Assembly: GCF_017831975.1 (NCBI RefSeq)
Contig: NZ_JAFDSS010000001.1
Coordinates: forward strand, 3,286,001-3,350,000
Source: Microbacterium terrae
GTDB taxonomy: Bacteria; Actinomycetota; Actinomycetes; Actinomycetales; Microbacteriaceae
Reading direction: 5' to 3'
DNA: 64,000 nt
Below, piece after piece: positions 23,609 through 32,091 of this stretch (position 1 is the stretch's first letter; every line of letters begins with the position of its first letter). The notes below the pieces were generated by a model. That model made no database searches. It was given only the letters and a program-made list of their open reading frames with translations, and was not told the DNA's origin. The position numbers were made by a program, and so were the translations under genes.

Positions 23609-26542
23609 TCATCGCGCTCCGCTCACCGCCGTGACCGCCACCGCCGATCCTTCGCGCAGCTGGTCCACCAGCTCGTCGCGCGCTTCGCGGTACTGCGCGG
23701 TGGAGAGGTAGTCGTTGTGCCGGGCGATCTTCCAGAGGTACGAACTCGGGCAGCGCTCGGTCGCGCCCCGGTCGATCGGGTTGCCGATGACCGTCGTGCC
23801 GTCGCGTTCGCTGATCTCACTCGGGTACGCCAGCACGGGGAAGCCGAGGTAGTCGGTGCGTCGCCAGAGGTTGCGCCACCGGGGAGCCTTCCAGGCGTCG
23901 GCGTCGGTGAAGCTTCCGCCGAGCAGGCTGACGAGGGTGGGAGCATCCGATGCCGCACCGAGCGACGCGCGCGGCTGGCGCGCCTCGTCGATGACCTGCT
24001 TCTTCCACGGATCGGTGCGGACGAGGCTGGGGCCGCGCGTGCCGCGCGTGCCGAGCACCCGCGGGCCGAACACCTCGGGGAAGAACCGGCTGAAATAAGC
24101 ACGGATCTGCACGCCGTGCGTGAGCAGCGCGACGCGCGGCACCACGTCTTGCGAGTCGTCGGCTTCGTCGTCGGCGCTCTTGTCGGCGTCGGGCGCGACG
24201 GCGGTGCCGAGCTCGAGCATGAAGAGCGCTGCGATCGCGATCGTCGCACCCATGGAGTGCGCCGAGAGGATCACGTACGGGTCGTCGCCGTCGGCGCGGG
24301 TCTCCTTGATGAATCGGCGCACCCGCTTCGCCACCTCCGGCACCGCGCGTTCGGCGTAGCAGGGCGCGGTGAACGGATGCCCTGCCCGTGGGAAGAAGCA
24401 GACGATGTCCCACACCAGTCCGAGCGGGCGCTCGGCCGAGGTGGCGGCATTCGACACCACCCACGCGACTGCCGTGAGGGCGAGGAGCCCCAGCGCCCAC
24501 CCCGAGACCCGCTGGAGCTCGCCCCAGAGCGGGAACCCCTCGAGCCAGACACCGAGCACCGGGATGCCGAGCACGAGCAGCGCCGCCGCGGTGAGGATCG
24601 CGAGCAGCTGCAGCACGGGCTCGCCGCGGTGGGCGAGGCCGGCGATGCGACGAGCGTGGGCGACGCTGCGCAGGCGGCCGCTCGGCTGGTGCTCGGAGGT
24701 GGGGTAGTCGTTCGGGATGCTGGTGACGCCGCCGAGCGAGACGTCGCGCTCCTTCTGCTCACGCGACTGGTCGGGGGTCAGATCCTTCGGGAACAGCATC
24801 CCGGGCAGGCTGAAGGCGGGGAAGCGGTGCAGTGCGCCGACCAGCGCGATCAGCACGGCGACCGCGATCACGATCATGATCAGCACGAGCATCGTCGCGA
24901 ACCGGGAGTAGAACTCCGGCAGCGGGATCTCCGACGGGGTGCCCGCCGCCGCGTCGCCGGCGGATGCCGTGCGCAGGTGAGCGCGCGTATCGGGGGTGTC
25001 GGTGTTCGTCGTCAGCAGCGCGTACGACCCGAGCACGAGCAGGCTCGTGATCGCGAGCGACGAGAACCAGGCGATGAGCAGGGCCACCGCGGCTCCGTTG
25101 CCGTGCCAGCCGGCCACGACGCTGACCTCTCGGTTCTTCGCCGCCCCCAGCGGCGAGTACGACGCGGCGACCGCGATCACCACGAGCACGGCGGCGACCG
25201 CCGACATCCTGAGCTGATCCTCGAACGTCGTCAGGAACGCCGTCGCGATGACTCCGCACACGAGCGCCGCGAAGATCAGCGCTGCGCAGACGTAGCGGAC
25301 GATGCGGCCGTATCCCCACGAGAGGCTCGCGAGGGCGATGAGCGCGCCCAGTGCCGCGATCGCCGTGGGCACGAGGATCATCCCGTGCAGGCCGTTCGTC
25401 GTGCCCGCATCCGTGTACACCGCCTCGGCCTTGTCGATCCAGATCGCCCATACGAGCCACACCGCGAACGCCAGCGCGGCGAAGATCAGGACGAAGGCGG
25501 AGAATCCGCGCAGCGATCGCCTGCCCTGGTTCTCGCCGCTCAGCGCGCCGGTCCAGGCCAGCGCGAGCGTGACGGCGACGACGACGATGCCGATCAGGCT
25601 CATCACGAACGGGAAGGCGGCGGTGTCGATGACCGCGGGGATCTGTCCGAGCACCTCCACGAGCCCCAACCCGGTCGCGTCGAGGAGCGCATCGACGGCG
25701 AGCACCGCCAGGATGAGCCCGAAGACGGCGGCCAGATGCGTGCGCTCGGCCGTCTCGGCCGTGCGCGTGCGCTGCCAGAAGCCCTGCGATCCGAGGATCG
25801 GCGGGATGGGAGGCGCGTTCTCGCCGCGGGTCTTCCCTCGATCCGCGCGGGGCACGGCCTCGTCGTCGAAGGCGGTCTCGGGGTGGAAGTCGGCCCGAGC
25901 CCGCCGGCTGACGATGTAGAGGAACAGGATGACGGCGATCGGCGCCAGCGAGAGGAGTGCTGCACGCGCATTGGGCGTCCACGCGGCGAGGAAGTCGAGC
26001 CAGGTGGGAAGCACCGCACAGACCTCCTGAGGCTCGCCGCGCGCGGGCGTCGGGAAGCACTCGGCCGCGATCAGGTGCACGAAGACCGCCAGCAGACCGA
26101 CCGTGTAGAAGAGCGTCTGCAGGAGGGCGAACACGCGGATGAGGCCGGCGCCGTCACCGCCGAGCCAGATCTTGGGGTGCTCTCCCTCGCCGTTGATCCG
26201 GCGGCGCGCCCAGTACGCGAGGTTGCACAGGCCGAACGGGAGCACGAGCAGCCAGCCGACGTGCACGATCGAGCGGCCGATCACCGCCAGCGCGGATCCG
26301 CCGGAGCGGGCCTGGTTGCCCCAGGAATATGCCTCGGTCGTGATCTGGGGCGCAGCATCCGTCGCTCCCGTCATGGGGGCAAGGCCCGGCGGCGTGACGG
26401 CGGGCGCCTTCACGCGCCAGAACGACCCCTGCGCGTCGCCGTCCTCGCGCATGATCTCCTCGTCGTTGGCGAGGAGCGCGTCAGCAGGCGGCGAGTTGGC
26501 GATGCCGTGGATGCGCAGTTCCAGAACACGAGTGATTCCCAC
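23609..26542 (-). CDS. Large polytopic membrane protein with C-terminal lipase-like domain
   Basis: The GTG at 26542 follows GAAGGAGG and gives 977 residues. The N-terminus opens RVLELRIHGIANSPPADAL, an oxyanion-type HG strand. About a dozen membrane helices then occupy residues 75-720. A cytosolic hydrolase end has DDPYVILSAHSMGATIAI with the nucleophile Ser763, and CPSSYLWKIARHNDYLSTAQ with a candidate His near the end. The hydrolase core therefore seems split by a long membrane insertion. The next gene, convergent at 21848, is also a membrane lipase-like protein. No characterised homologue is known to me; it may be an envelope lipid or ester hydrolase. Confidence 0.75.
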   Translation of the reverse strand: MGITRVLELRIHGIANSPPADALLANDEEIMREDGDAQGSFWRVKAPAVTPPGLAPMTGATDAAPQITTEAYSWGNQARSGGSALAVIGRSIVHVGWLLVLPFGLCNLAYWARRRINGEGEHPKIWLGGDGAGLIRVFALLQTLFYTVGLLAVFVHLIAAECFPTPARGEPQEVCAVLPTWLDFLAAWTPNARAALLSLAPIAVILFLYIVSRRARADFHPETAFDDEAVPRADRGKTRGENAPPIPPILGSQGFWQRTRTAETAERTHLAAVFGLILAVLAVDALLDATGLGLVEVLGQIPAVIDTAAFPFVMSLIGIVVVAVTLALAWTGALSGENQGRRSLRGFSAFVLIFAALAFAVWLVWAIWIDKAEAVYTDAGTTNGLHGMILVPTAIAALGALIALASLSWGYGRIVRYVCAALIFAALVCGVIATAFLTTFEDQLRMSAVAAVLVVIAVAASYSPLGAAKNREVSVVAGWHGNGAAVALLIAWFSSLAITSLLVLGSYALLTTNTDTPDTRAHLRTASAGDAAAGTPSEIPLPEFYSRFATMLVLIMIVIAVAVLIALVGALHRFPAFSLPGMLFPKDLTPDQSREQKERDVSLGGVTSIPNDYPTSEHQPSGRLRSVAHARRIAGLAHRGEPVLQLLAILTAAALLVLGIPVLGVWLEGFPLWGELQRVSGWALGLLALTAVAWVVSNAATSAERPLGLVWDIVCFFPRAGHPFTAPCYAERAVPEVAKRVRRFIKETRADGDDPYVILSAHSMGATIAIAALFMLELGTAVAPDADKSADDEADDSQDVVPRVALLTHGVQIRAYFSRFFPEVFGPRVLGTRGTRGPSLVRTDPWKKQVIDEARQPRASLGAASDAPTLVSLLGGSFTDADAWKAPRWRNLWRRTDYLGFPVLAYPSEISERDGTTVIGNPIDRGATERCPSSYLWKIARHNDYLSTAQYREARDELVDQLREGSAVAVTAVSGAR

Positions 26543-26714
26543 GAGAGATCCTCCTTCGTACGAGCGGCGGCGCGTCGTCGCGTACGTCGATCCACCTGAG
26601 AGGAGCGGACGGAGCCGCTCGCAGATACACGGCCCGTCGCGACGCGTCCCAGCCACCCTTGCCGAATGTCAGCCACCCTCGGCAGACTGGCGCCACCGGT
26701 CGGAGGAGGATGCC

Positions 26715-27317
26715 GTGATCGACGAAAATGCGCCCACCGGGCACGTGGTCCGGCCGCTCACGTCCGAGACCTTCCCCGCGTGGCTGGCGCTCGCCGAGAA
26801 GCACAACGGCGTGTGGGGCGGATGCTACTGCTCGTACTTCCACGGCGACACCGAGCAGACCGTCAAGGACGACTACGACCGTGCGACGTTCAAGGAGCGG
26901 CTCGTCGCCGAGGGGATCGCGCACGCCGCGCTGGTCTTCGACGGCGAGGATGCGATCGCCTGGTGCGAGTACGGGAGCCCGGTCGAGCTGCCGAACATCT
27001 ACCACCGCAAGCAGTACGACGCGGGTGAGGAGCATCCCGCGCCGTGGCGGATCACCTGCTTCTTCGTCGACCGCGACCATCGTCGCGGCGGCGTCGCCCG
27101 GGAGGCCCTCGACGGGGCGCTCGACCTCATCGCGCAGGCCGGCGGCGGCGAGGTGGTCTCGTTCCCCAACGAGCTCGTGCCCGGCAAGCGCACATCGTCG
27201 TCGTTCCTGCACAACGGCACGCGGGCCATGTTCGAGAAGGCCGGCTTCACCTTCGAGCGGCACATCGGCAAGAGCAAGACCGTCATGCGCAAGACGATCG
27301 CGCCCGCATCCCGCTGA
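26715..27317 (+). CDS. GNAT family N-acetyltransferase
   Basis: A GTG at 26715 just after GGAGGAGG gives 200 residues. The order is VVRPLTSETFPAWLALAEKH, WGGCYCSYFHGDTEQ, ALVFDGEDAIAWCEYGS, then ITCFFVDRDHRRGGVAREAL with the acetyl-CoA loop (RRGGVA), and SSSFLHNGTRAMFEKAGFTF. The CYC pair near residue 36 is unusual but typical of a GNAT subgroup seen in actinobacteria. Substrate unknown. It lies 172 bp after the start of the divergent membrane hydrolase and 103 bp before the AraC-GyrI gene. Confidence 0.8.
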   Translation: MIDENAPTGHVVRPLTSETFPAWLALAEKHNGVWGGCYCSYFHGDTEQTVKDDYDRATFKERLVAEGIAHAALVFDGEDAIAWCEYGSPVELPNIYHRKQYDAGEEHPAPWRITCFFVDRDHRRGGVAREALDGALDLIAQAGGGEVVSFPNELVPGKRTSSSFLHNGTRAMFEKAGFTFERHIGKSKTVMRKTIAPASR

Positions 27318-27420
27318 TCGGGTCTCGCCGCCCGGAGTCCGACCTCCGATCGGATCGGACCGGAATGATCGGGTGGAGGGTGTCGCCGGGCGCCGAGGAT
27401 GGATCGCGAAGGAGGACCGC

Positions 27421-28284
27421 ATGATCGGCACGCTGAACGCCCTGGTCGACCTCGTCGAAGACCTCGACGCGGCCGACCTCGACGTCGCCGCGTTCGCGCG
27501 CGAGCACGGCACGACCGAGTACCACCTGCGCCGCATGTTCTCGACGCTCGCTGGCATGCCGCTGTCGGAATACGTGCGTCGTCGGCGGATGACGCTGGCG
27601 GCCGCCGACCTCGTCGCCGGGGCGCCCGACCTGCTCGAGGTCGCGGTGCGGTACGGGTACGGCTCGGTCGAAGCGTTCGGACGGGCGTTCCGGTCGGTGC
27701 ACGAGAGCGCACCGGCCGACGTGCGCCGTGACGGGGGTCCTCTTCGCACACAACCACTGCTCAGATTCCGTCTGAGCGTCGAAGGGAGCACCCCCATGCA
27801 CGTCACCGTCGTCGACCGCCCCGAGATGATCCTGATCGGCCACGCCGCCCAGGTGCCGCTCATCCACACCGGGGTCAATCCGCACATCCAGGCCCACATC
27901 GCCGGGATCGCGCCCGAGGAGCACGTGCGGCTGAAGGCGCTGAGCAGCGCCGAGCCCGCAGGCATCCTCGCCATCACCGGAGATATCGAACCGGATGCGC
28001 CCGAGGGGACGCTGCTCACCTACCTGCACGGCGTCGCCGTCGCTCCGGGCGCCGTGCCGCCCGACGATCTCGACACCCTGCGCGTCGACGCCGGCATGTG
28101 GGCGGTGTTCGCCTCGAGCGGCCCCTTCCCCGAGACCCTGCAGAACCTGTGGGCTGCGACGGCGACCGAGTGGTTCCCGTCGAACCCGTGGCGGATGCGC
28201 CCGGGCCCGTCGATCGTGCGCTACCTCGAGTTCACCGAGACGCACGCGACCTGCGAGCTGTGGCTGCCCGTCGAGCGGGGGTGA
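27421..28284 (+). CDS. AraC family regulator with GyrI-like effector-binding domain
   Basis: The 287 residues start at 27421 after GAAGGAGG. Residues 1-105 hold an AraC helix-turn-helix pair (FAREHGTTEYHLRRMFSTLA, then LLEVAVRYGYGSVEAFGRAF and RSVHESAPADVRR). Residues 120-285 form a GyrI/SRPBCC-type small-molecule-binding domain starting MHVTVVDRPEMILIGHAA and ending RYLEFTETHATCELWLPV. Rob- and BltR-like proteins use this arrangement to respond to toxic compounds. No neighbouring efflux gene is present. Confidence 0.88.
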   Translation: MIGTLNALVDLVEDLDAADLDVAAFAREHGTTEYHLRRMFSTLAGMPLSEYVRRRRMTLAAADLVAGAPDLLEVAVRYGYGSVEAFGRAFRSVHESAPADVRRDGGPLRTQPLLRFRLSVEGSTPMHVTVVDRPEMILIGHAAQVPLIHTGVNPHIQAHIAGIAPEEHVRLKALSSAEPAGILAITGDIEPDAPEGTLLTYLHGVAVAPGAVPPDDLDTLRVDAGMWAVFASSGPFPETLQNLWAATATEWFPSNPWRMRPGPSIVRYLEFTETHATCELWLPVERG

Positions 28285-28326
28285 TGCGGGCGGGCGGGTG
28301 AACAGGCGGACGGATGCTTGACCGGG

Positions 28327-28354
28327 TGATGCGTGATGCGTGATGCTTGATGCA
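28327..28354 (+). repeat. 7-bp tandem repeats immediately upstream of vapB
   Basis: Four consecutive 7-mers, TGATGCG, TGATGCG, TGATGCT and TGATGCA, run directly into the ATG of the antitoxin gene. No ribosome-binding sequence is visible. Changes in copy number would alter the spacing of the upstream region. Confidence 0.75.
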
Positions 28355-28581
28355 TGCGCACCACCCTCACCATCGACGATGACGTGCTCGCCGCGGCGAA
28401 GCAGTTCGCAGACGCACGCGGCATCACGCTCGGCGAAGCCGTGTCGCAGCTCGCACGTGCCACGCTCACCGAGCGTCAGCGGTTCGGCACCCGCAACGGC
28501 ATCGTGCTGCTGCCCGCACCGCCCGCCGCCGGCCGGCCGACGATGGACGACGTGAACACGCTGCGGGACGACACCGCGTGA
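28354..28581 (+). CDS. vapB: VapB-type ribbon-helix-helix antitoxin
   Basis: The 75 residues begin MRTTLTIDDDVLAAAKQFAD and continue ITLGEAVSQLARATL, the beta-strand plus two helices of a ribbon-helix-helix DNA-binding domain. A proline-rich C-terminus follows (LLPAPPAAGRPTMDD) and would lie along the toxin. The stop overlaps the toxin start by 4 bp. The antitoxin would neutralise the PIN toxin and repress the operon, possibly through the upstream heptamer repeats. Confidence 0.88.
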   Translation: MRTTLTIDDDVLAAAKQFADARGITLGEAVSQLARATLTERQRFGTRNGIVLLPAPPAAGRPTMDDVNTLRDDTA

Positions 28582-29006
28582 CGGCCTACCTGCTCGACGT
28601 CAACGCGGTCATCGCGCTCATCGACCCGCTGCACGTGCACCACGACCGTGCACACCGCTGGTTCGCCGGTCGCGGCGACGGCGTCTGGCACACCTGCCCG
28701 ATCGTGCAGAACGGTGTCGTGCGGGTGGTGAGCAACCCGAAGTACCCGAACAGTCAGCCGGCGCCCGTGGTGATCGCGAGCCTCGCGAGCCTCGCCGCCC
28801 GCGAGGGGCACACGTTCCTCCCCGATTCGGTGAGCCTGCTCGACAGCTCGATCCACACCGAGCGACTGCTCGCGAGCACGCAGGTCACCGACTCGTACCT
28901 GCTGCACCTCGCGGCATCCCACGACGCCCTCCTCGCGACGTTCGACACGCGCATCGTGACCACCGCCGTGCCGTCAGGATCGTCGGTCGTCTTCCCGATC
29001 CCCTGA
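28578..29006 (+). CDS. vapC: VapC-type PIN-domain ribonuclease toxin
   Basis: A GTG at 28578 within the antitoxin's end gives 142 residues. PIN-domain acidic residues are visible in AYLLDVNAVIALID (D7), VTDSYLLHLAASHDALLATF (Asp near 103 and 115) and TFDTRI. WFAGRGDGVWHTCPIVQNGV is typical of the VapC group whose members cleave tRNA or rRNA. The length is standard. Together with the RHH gene this is a complete type II toxin-antitoxin module. Confidence 0.9.
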   Translation: MTAYLLDVNAVIALIDPLHVHHDRAHRWFAGRGDGVWHTCPIVQNGVVRVVSNPKYPNSQPAPVVIASLASLAAREGHTFLPDSVSLLDSSIHTERLLASTQVTDSYLLHLAASHDALLATFDTRIVTTAVPSGSSVVFPIP

Positions 29007-29041
29007 CGGCAGACCGCCGCGCCTCCCCGATGGGCGACGGG

Positions 29042-31504
29042 TCAGTCGTCGTCGCGGTCTCGGTCGCGACCGCCGCCTCTGTCGCGGCGATCGTCGTCAG
29101 GCCCGCGGTCGTCGGAGTCGTCGGGTGAGGGAGACGTCGGCGGCGGCACGTACGGGCGCCGCAGCAGCTCCGTCGGCGGCGCGGGGAACGTGCCTCCGGG
29201 GTAGACCCGGTCGACGGCGGATTGGATGTCGCGCGACAGCACGAAGCGCAGGTTCGAGAGCGTCATGCCGTTGTGCCACGTGCGGAAGACGTTGGCGGTG
29301 CCGCGCGAGTTGCCGGCCCACACGGCGGTGGTCACCCGGGTGTTCGACGACACGAGCCACGTCTGGATCTGCTCGTGCGTGCCCGTCTTGCCGATGAGCT
29401 GCGCACCGTCGCCGGGGTTCGCCAGCGATCCGGTGCCGCCGGGGCGCATCACGCCCTGCAGTGCGAAGGCGGCTGCGGCGGCGACCTTCGCGCTGATCGC
29501 GCGGGAGCACCGATCCCCCGGAACCGGGAGCTCTTCCCCGTCGGCGTTCACCACGCGCTCGATCGCACGCGGGGCGCAGCGCACACCCTTGTTCGCCACG
29601 GTCGCGTAGGCCGAGGCGAGGGCGACGGGAGCGATGTTCGCCGTGCCGATGATCGAGGCGGCGCCGTCGAGGTCGACAGCCTGTCCGGTACCGCGGGTCA
29701 CGCCCAGGCGGGCGACGACGCCCTCGATGTCGCAGAGGTCGAGCTGTTCGGCCATGCCCAGGTAGCCGGTGTTGAGCGACTGCGCGGTGAAGGCCATCGG
29801 CGTTCCGGTGTAGCCACCGACCCCGCCGAAGTTGCGCACGACGTGGTTCTCGAGGTTGACCCACGGTCCGTCGCACCGGTCGGCGAGGCGCGGGATCGCG
29901 CGCAGCCGCCCGTTCACGCTCTCGTTGAGCGACTTGCCCTTCTCGAGCCAGTCGATGAGCGTGAACAGCTTGAACGTCGACCCCACGGAGAAGCCGTCGG
30001 ATGCGCCGTGCACCGTATCGCCGGCGTAGACGAGCGACGTGTATGCGGAGTCGGATGCCGCGAGGTCGCGGTCTTCGGTGAAGCGGTTGTTCTGGCTGAT
30101 GGCGAGGATGCGCCCGGTCGTCGCCTCGATGCTGACGGAGGCCGACCCGAACGACATGCCCGCGACCTTCTCGGGCGCGTACTGGTGCATCGCGTTCTGC
30201 GCGGCCTTCTGCAGCCGCCAGTCGAGGGTGGTGTAGATGTTCAGGCCGTCACGGGTGAGGGCGCGATCGCGCTCGTCGATCGTGGTGCCGAACGCGTCGG
30301 CGTAGTCGGGATCGGAGCGCACGGTGTTCACGACGTACTGGCAGAAGAACGGCGCGGCGCTCGAGACGCAGCCGACCCGTGCCGGGTGGATCACGGGTGC
30401 GATGGGCTCGACGGCGGCTGCGACGTACTGCTCGGGCGTGATGCGTCCGTCTTCGCGCATGCGATCGAGCACGTACAGTTGGCGGCCCTTCGTCGCGCTG
30501 TAGGCGTCGCCTGCCGCGAGGTACTGCTCCTGGGTGATCGTGCCGTCGGCGAGCAGCGTGTCGAGACCGGCGAGGGTGCCGGGCGTGACGTCGTCGACCG
30601 ATCCGTCCGCCTTCTTGTTGAACGTGGCGCCGTCCGCGCCGGGGATCGACCCGCCCGGGCGGTCGATGCGGAACGTGTTGGGATTCTGCACCATGCCGGC
30701 GAGGGTCGCCGCCTGCTCCAGTGTGAGCTCGGCCGAGGTCGTGTCGAAGTAGTAGCGCGCCGCGGCCTCGATGCCGTACGTCGTGCCGCCGAAGTTCGCG
30801 ATGTTCAGGTACCCGAGCAGGATGTCGTTCTTCGAGTACTTCCGCTCCAGTTGGATCGCGTAGCGGATCTCCTGCAGCTTGCGCTGGTACCCGTCGGTAT
30901 CGGTCGCGTCGGTGGCATCGGTCCAGCAGGCACGCAGCACTTCATCGCGCGTCTCGGTCTCGGTGGCGACGGCGTCGCGCTCGCACCGCTGCACCAGCAC
31001 GTTCTTCACGTACTGCTGGCTGATCGACGACCCGCCCTGGATCTGACCTCCCTGGGCGTTGCGCACGATGGCGCGCGTCGTGCCGATGATGTCGACGCCG
31101 CCGTGCTCGTAGTAGCGCGGATCCTCCGACGACAGCATGGCGTCGTACATCACGACGGCGACCTCGTTGAAGCTCACCGGCACCCGGTTCTGGTCGTAGA
31201 ACGACGTGAGCTCGACGTCGTCGCCGGTGTCGGGATCGCGGGCGTAGATCGTCGTCGGCAGCATGAGCCGGTCGATCGCGAGGTAGCCGGGGAGCGCCTC
31301 GAACAGCGAGATGGCGCCCGTCGCCGCGTGCCCCGAGAGGGCGAGCACCGGCGCCATGGGCGCCACCACGAGAAGCCCTGCCACGATGCTCAGCGCCACG
31401 AGCCCGACCAGTCCGCCGAGCACTCCGGCGACCGTGCGCCGGTACGGCGGCAGCGGAGTGTCGCTGCGGGGACCTCTCGATGACCTGCCCACGATGAGTT
31501 CCAA
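29042..31504 (-). CDS. Class A penicillin-binding protein (transglycosylase/transpeptidase)
   Basis: The 820 residues have one N-terminal membrane anchor (about 24-55). The GT51 glycosyltransferase domain has SSEDPRYYEHGG (catalytic Glu127), GGSSISQQYVKN and LERKYSKNDILLGYLN. The transpeptidase has SVGSTFK with the acylated Ser509, the SLN triad in AQSLNTGYLG, and GKTGTHEQ with Lys706. A disordered Asp/Arg-rich tail ends the protein. It polymerises and cross-links peptidoglycan outside the membrane. There is no PASTA domain. It follows the VapBC module in convergent orientation. Confidence 0.95.
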   Translation of the reverse strand: MELIVGRSSRGPRSDTPLPPYRRTVAGVLGGLVGLVALSIVAGLLVVAPMAPVLALSGHAATGAISLFEALPGYLAIDRLMLPTTIYARDPDTGDDVELTSFYDQNRVPVSFNEVAVVMYDAMLSSEDPRYYEHGGVDIIGTTRAIVRNAQGGQIQGGSSISQQYVKNVLVQRCERDAVATETETRDEVLRACWTDATDATDTDGYQRKLQEIRYAIQLERKYSKNDILLGYLNIANFGGTTYGIEAAARYYFDTTSAELTLEQAATLAGMVQNPNTFRIDRPGGSIPGADGATFNKKADGSVDDVTPGTLAGLDTLLADGTITQEQYLAAGDAYSATKGRQLYVLDRMREDGRITPEQYVAAAVEPIAPVIHPARVGCVSSAAPFFCQYVVNTVRSDPDYADAFGTTIDERDRALTRDGLNIYTTLDWRLQKAAQNAMHQYAPEKVAGMSFGSASVSIEATTGRILAISQNNRFTEDRDLAASDSAYTSLVYAGDTVHGASDGFSVGSTFKLFTLIDWLEKGKSLNESVNGRLRAIPRLADRCDGPWVNLENHVVRNFGGVGGYTGTPMAFTAQSLNTGYLGMAEQLDLCDIEGVVARLGVTRGTGQAVDLDGAASIIGTANIAPVALASAYATVANKGVRCAPRAIERVVNADGEELPVPGDRCSRAISAKVAAAAAFALQGVMRPGGTGSLANPGDGAQLIGKTGTHEQIQTWLVSSNTRVTTAVWAGNSRGTANVFRTWHNGMTLSNLRFVLSRDIQSAVDRVYPGGTFPAPPTELLRRPYVPPPTSPSPDDSDDRGPDDDRRDRGGGRDRDRDDD

Positions 31505-31583
31505 TGTCCGGTGGGGGCAAGCATGCCAGAGGAGGATTCGATCCGCGAGGGTGTACGTCGGAGGGTCGGGTTACGGTTTCGAC

Positions 31584-32039
31584 ATGGCACGTGACGACCC
31601 GCGGATGCCGGCGGAGCCGGAGCCGTGCGTGTTCTGCGGAGCGCCCGAAGGTGTGCTCCGGAGTGGTGGTGGCGGCGCGCCGAGCTGCATCGTCTGCGGC
31701 TGGGCGCTCGGCGACAGTCCGGATGCTGACCTGCCGCGGCCGCGCGTCGAGGTCGTCTACTACCTGCGGTGGGAGCAGCGCGTCAAGATCGGCACTTCGT
31801 CGCAGCCGCGGCAGCGCCTCGCCGCCATCTGGCATCAGGAGCTGCTCGCGTTCGAACGCGGGGGACGCATGCTCGAGCGCGAGCGTCATGCCCAGTTCGC
31901 CGACCTGCGCGAGGGCGGGGAGTGGTTCCGGGCCGATCCGGTACTGCTCGCACACGCACGGGCGCTCGCCGGTGACAGAGACCCGTGGCACAGCTATGCC
32001 CGCTGGCTGGCCGAGGCGTTCCGCAGCGTCACGACCTGA
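31584..32039 (+). CDS. GIY-YIG/T5orf172-like domain protein with zinc finger
   Basis: The 151 residues starting MARDDPRMPAEPEP contain two CxxC pairs (CVFC near residue 15, CIVC near 35), a probable zinc knuckle. They are followed by VEVVYYLRWEQRVKIGTSSQ, PRQRLAAIWHQELLAFERGG and LERERHAQFADLREGGEWFR. The YYLR...KIGTS...R...H/E...EWF order matches the T5orf172/Mug113 branch of GIY-YIG nucleases, with the catalytic-type Arg and Glu present. It is divergent from the penicillin-binding protein. Whether it cuts DNA is not known. Confidence 0.7.
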   Translation: MARDDPRMPAEPEPCVFCGAPEGVLRSGGGGAPSCIVCGWALGDSPDADLPRPRVEVVYYLRWEQRVKIGTSSQPRQRLAAIWHQELLAFERGGRMLERERHAQFADLREGGEWFRADPVLLAHARALAGDRDPWHSYARWLAEAFRSVTT

Positions 32040-32091
32040 GGCCGACGGGGAAAGCGGCGCGTGGCGCACGCCGCACGTCGCCCGTCGCTCG

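Noticed and set aside
23717..26599. 960-codon open frame on the plus strand
   Set aside because: It lies entirely opposite the well-supported membrane hydrolase gene and encodes low-complexity Arg/Glu/His sequence, a typical high-GC shadow.
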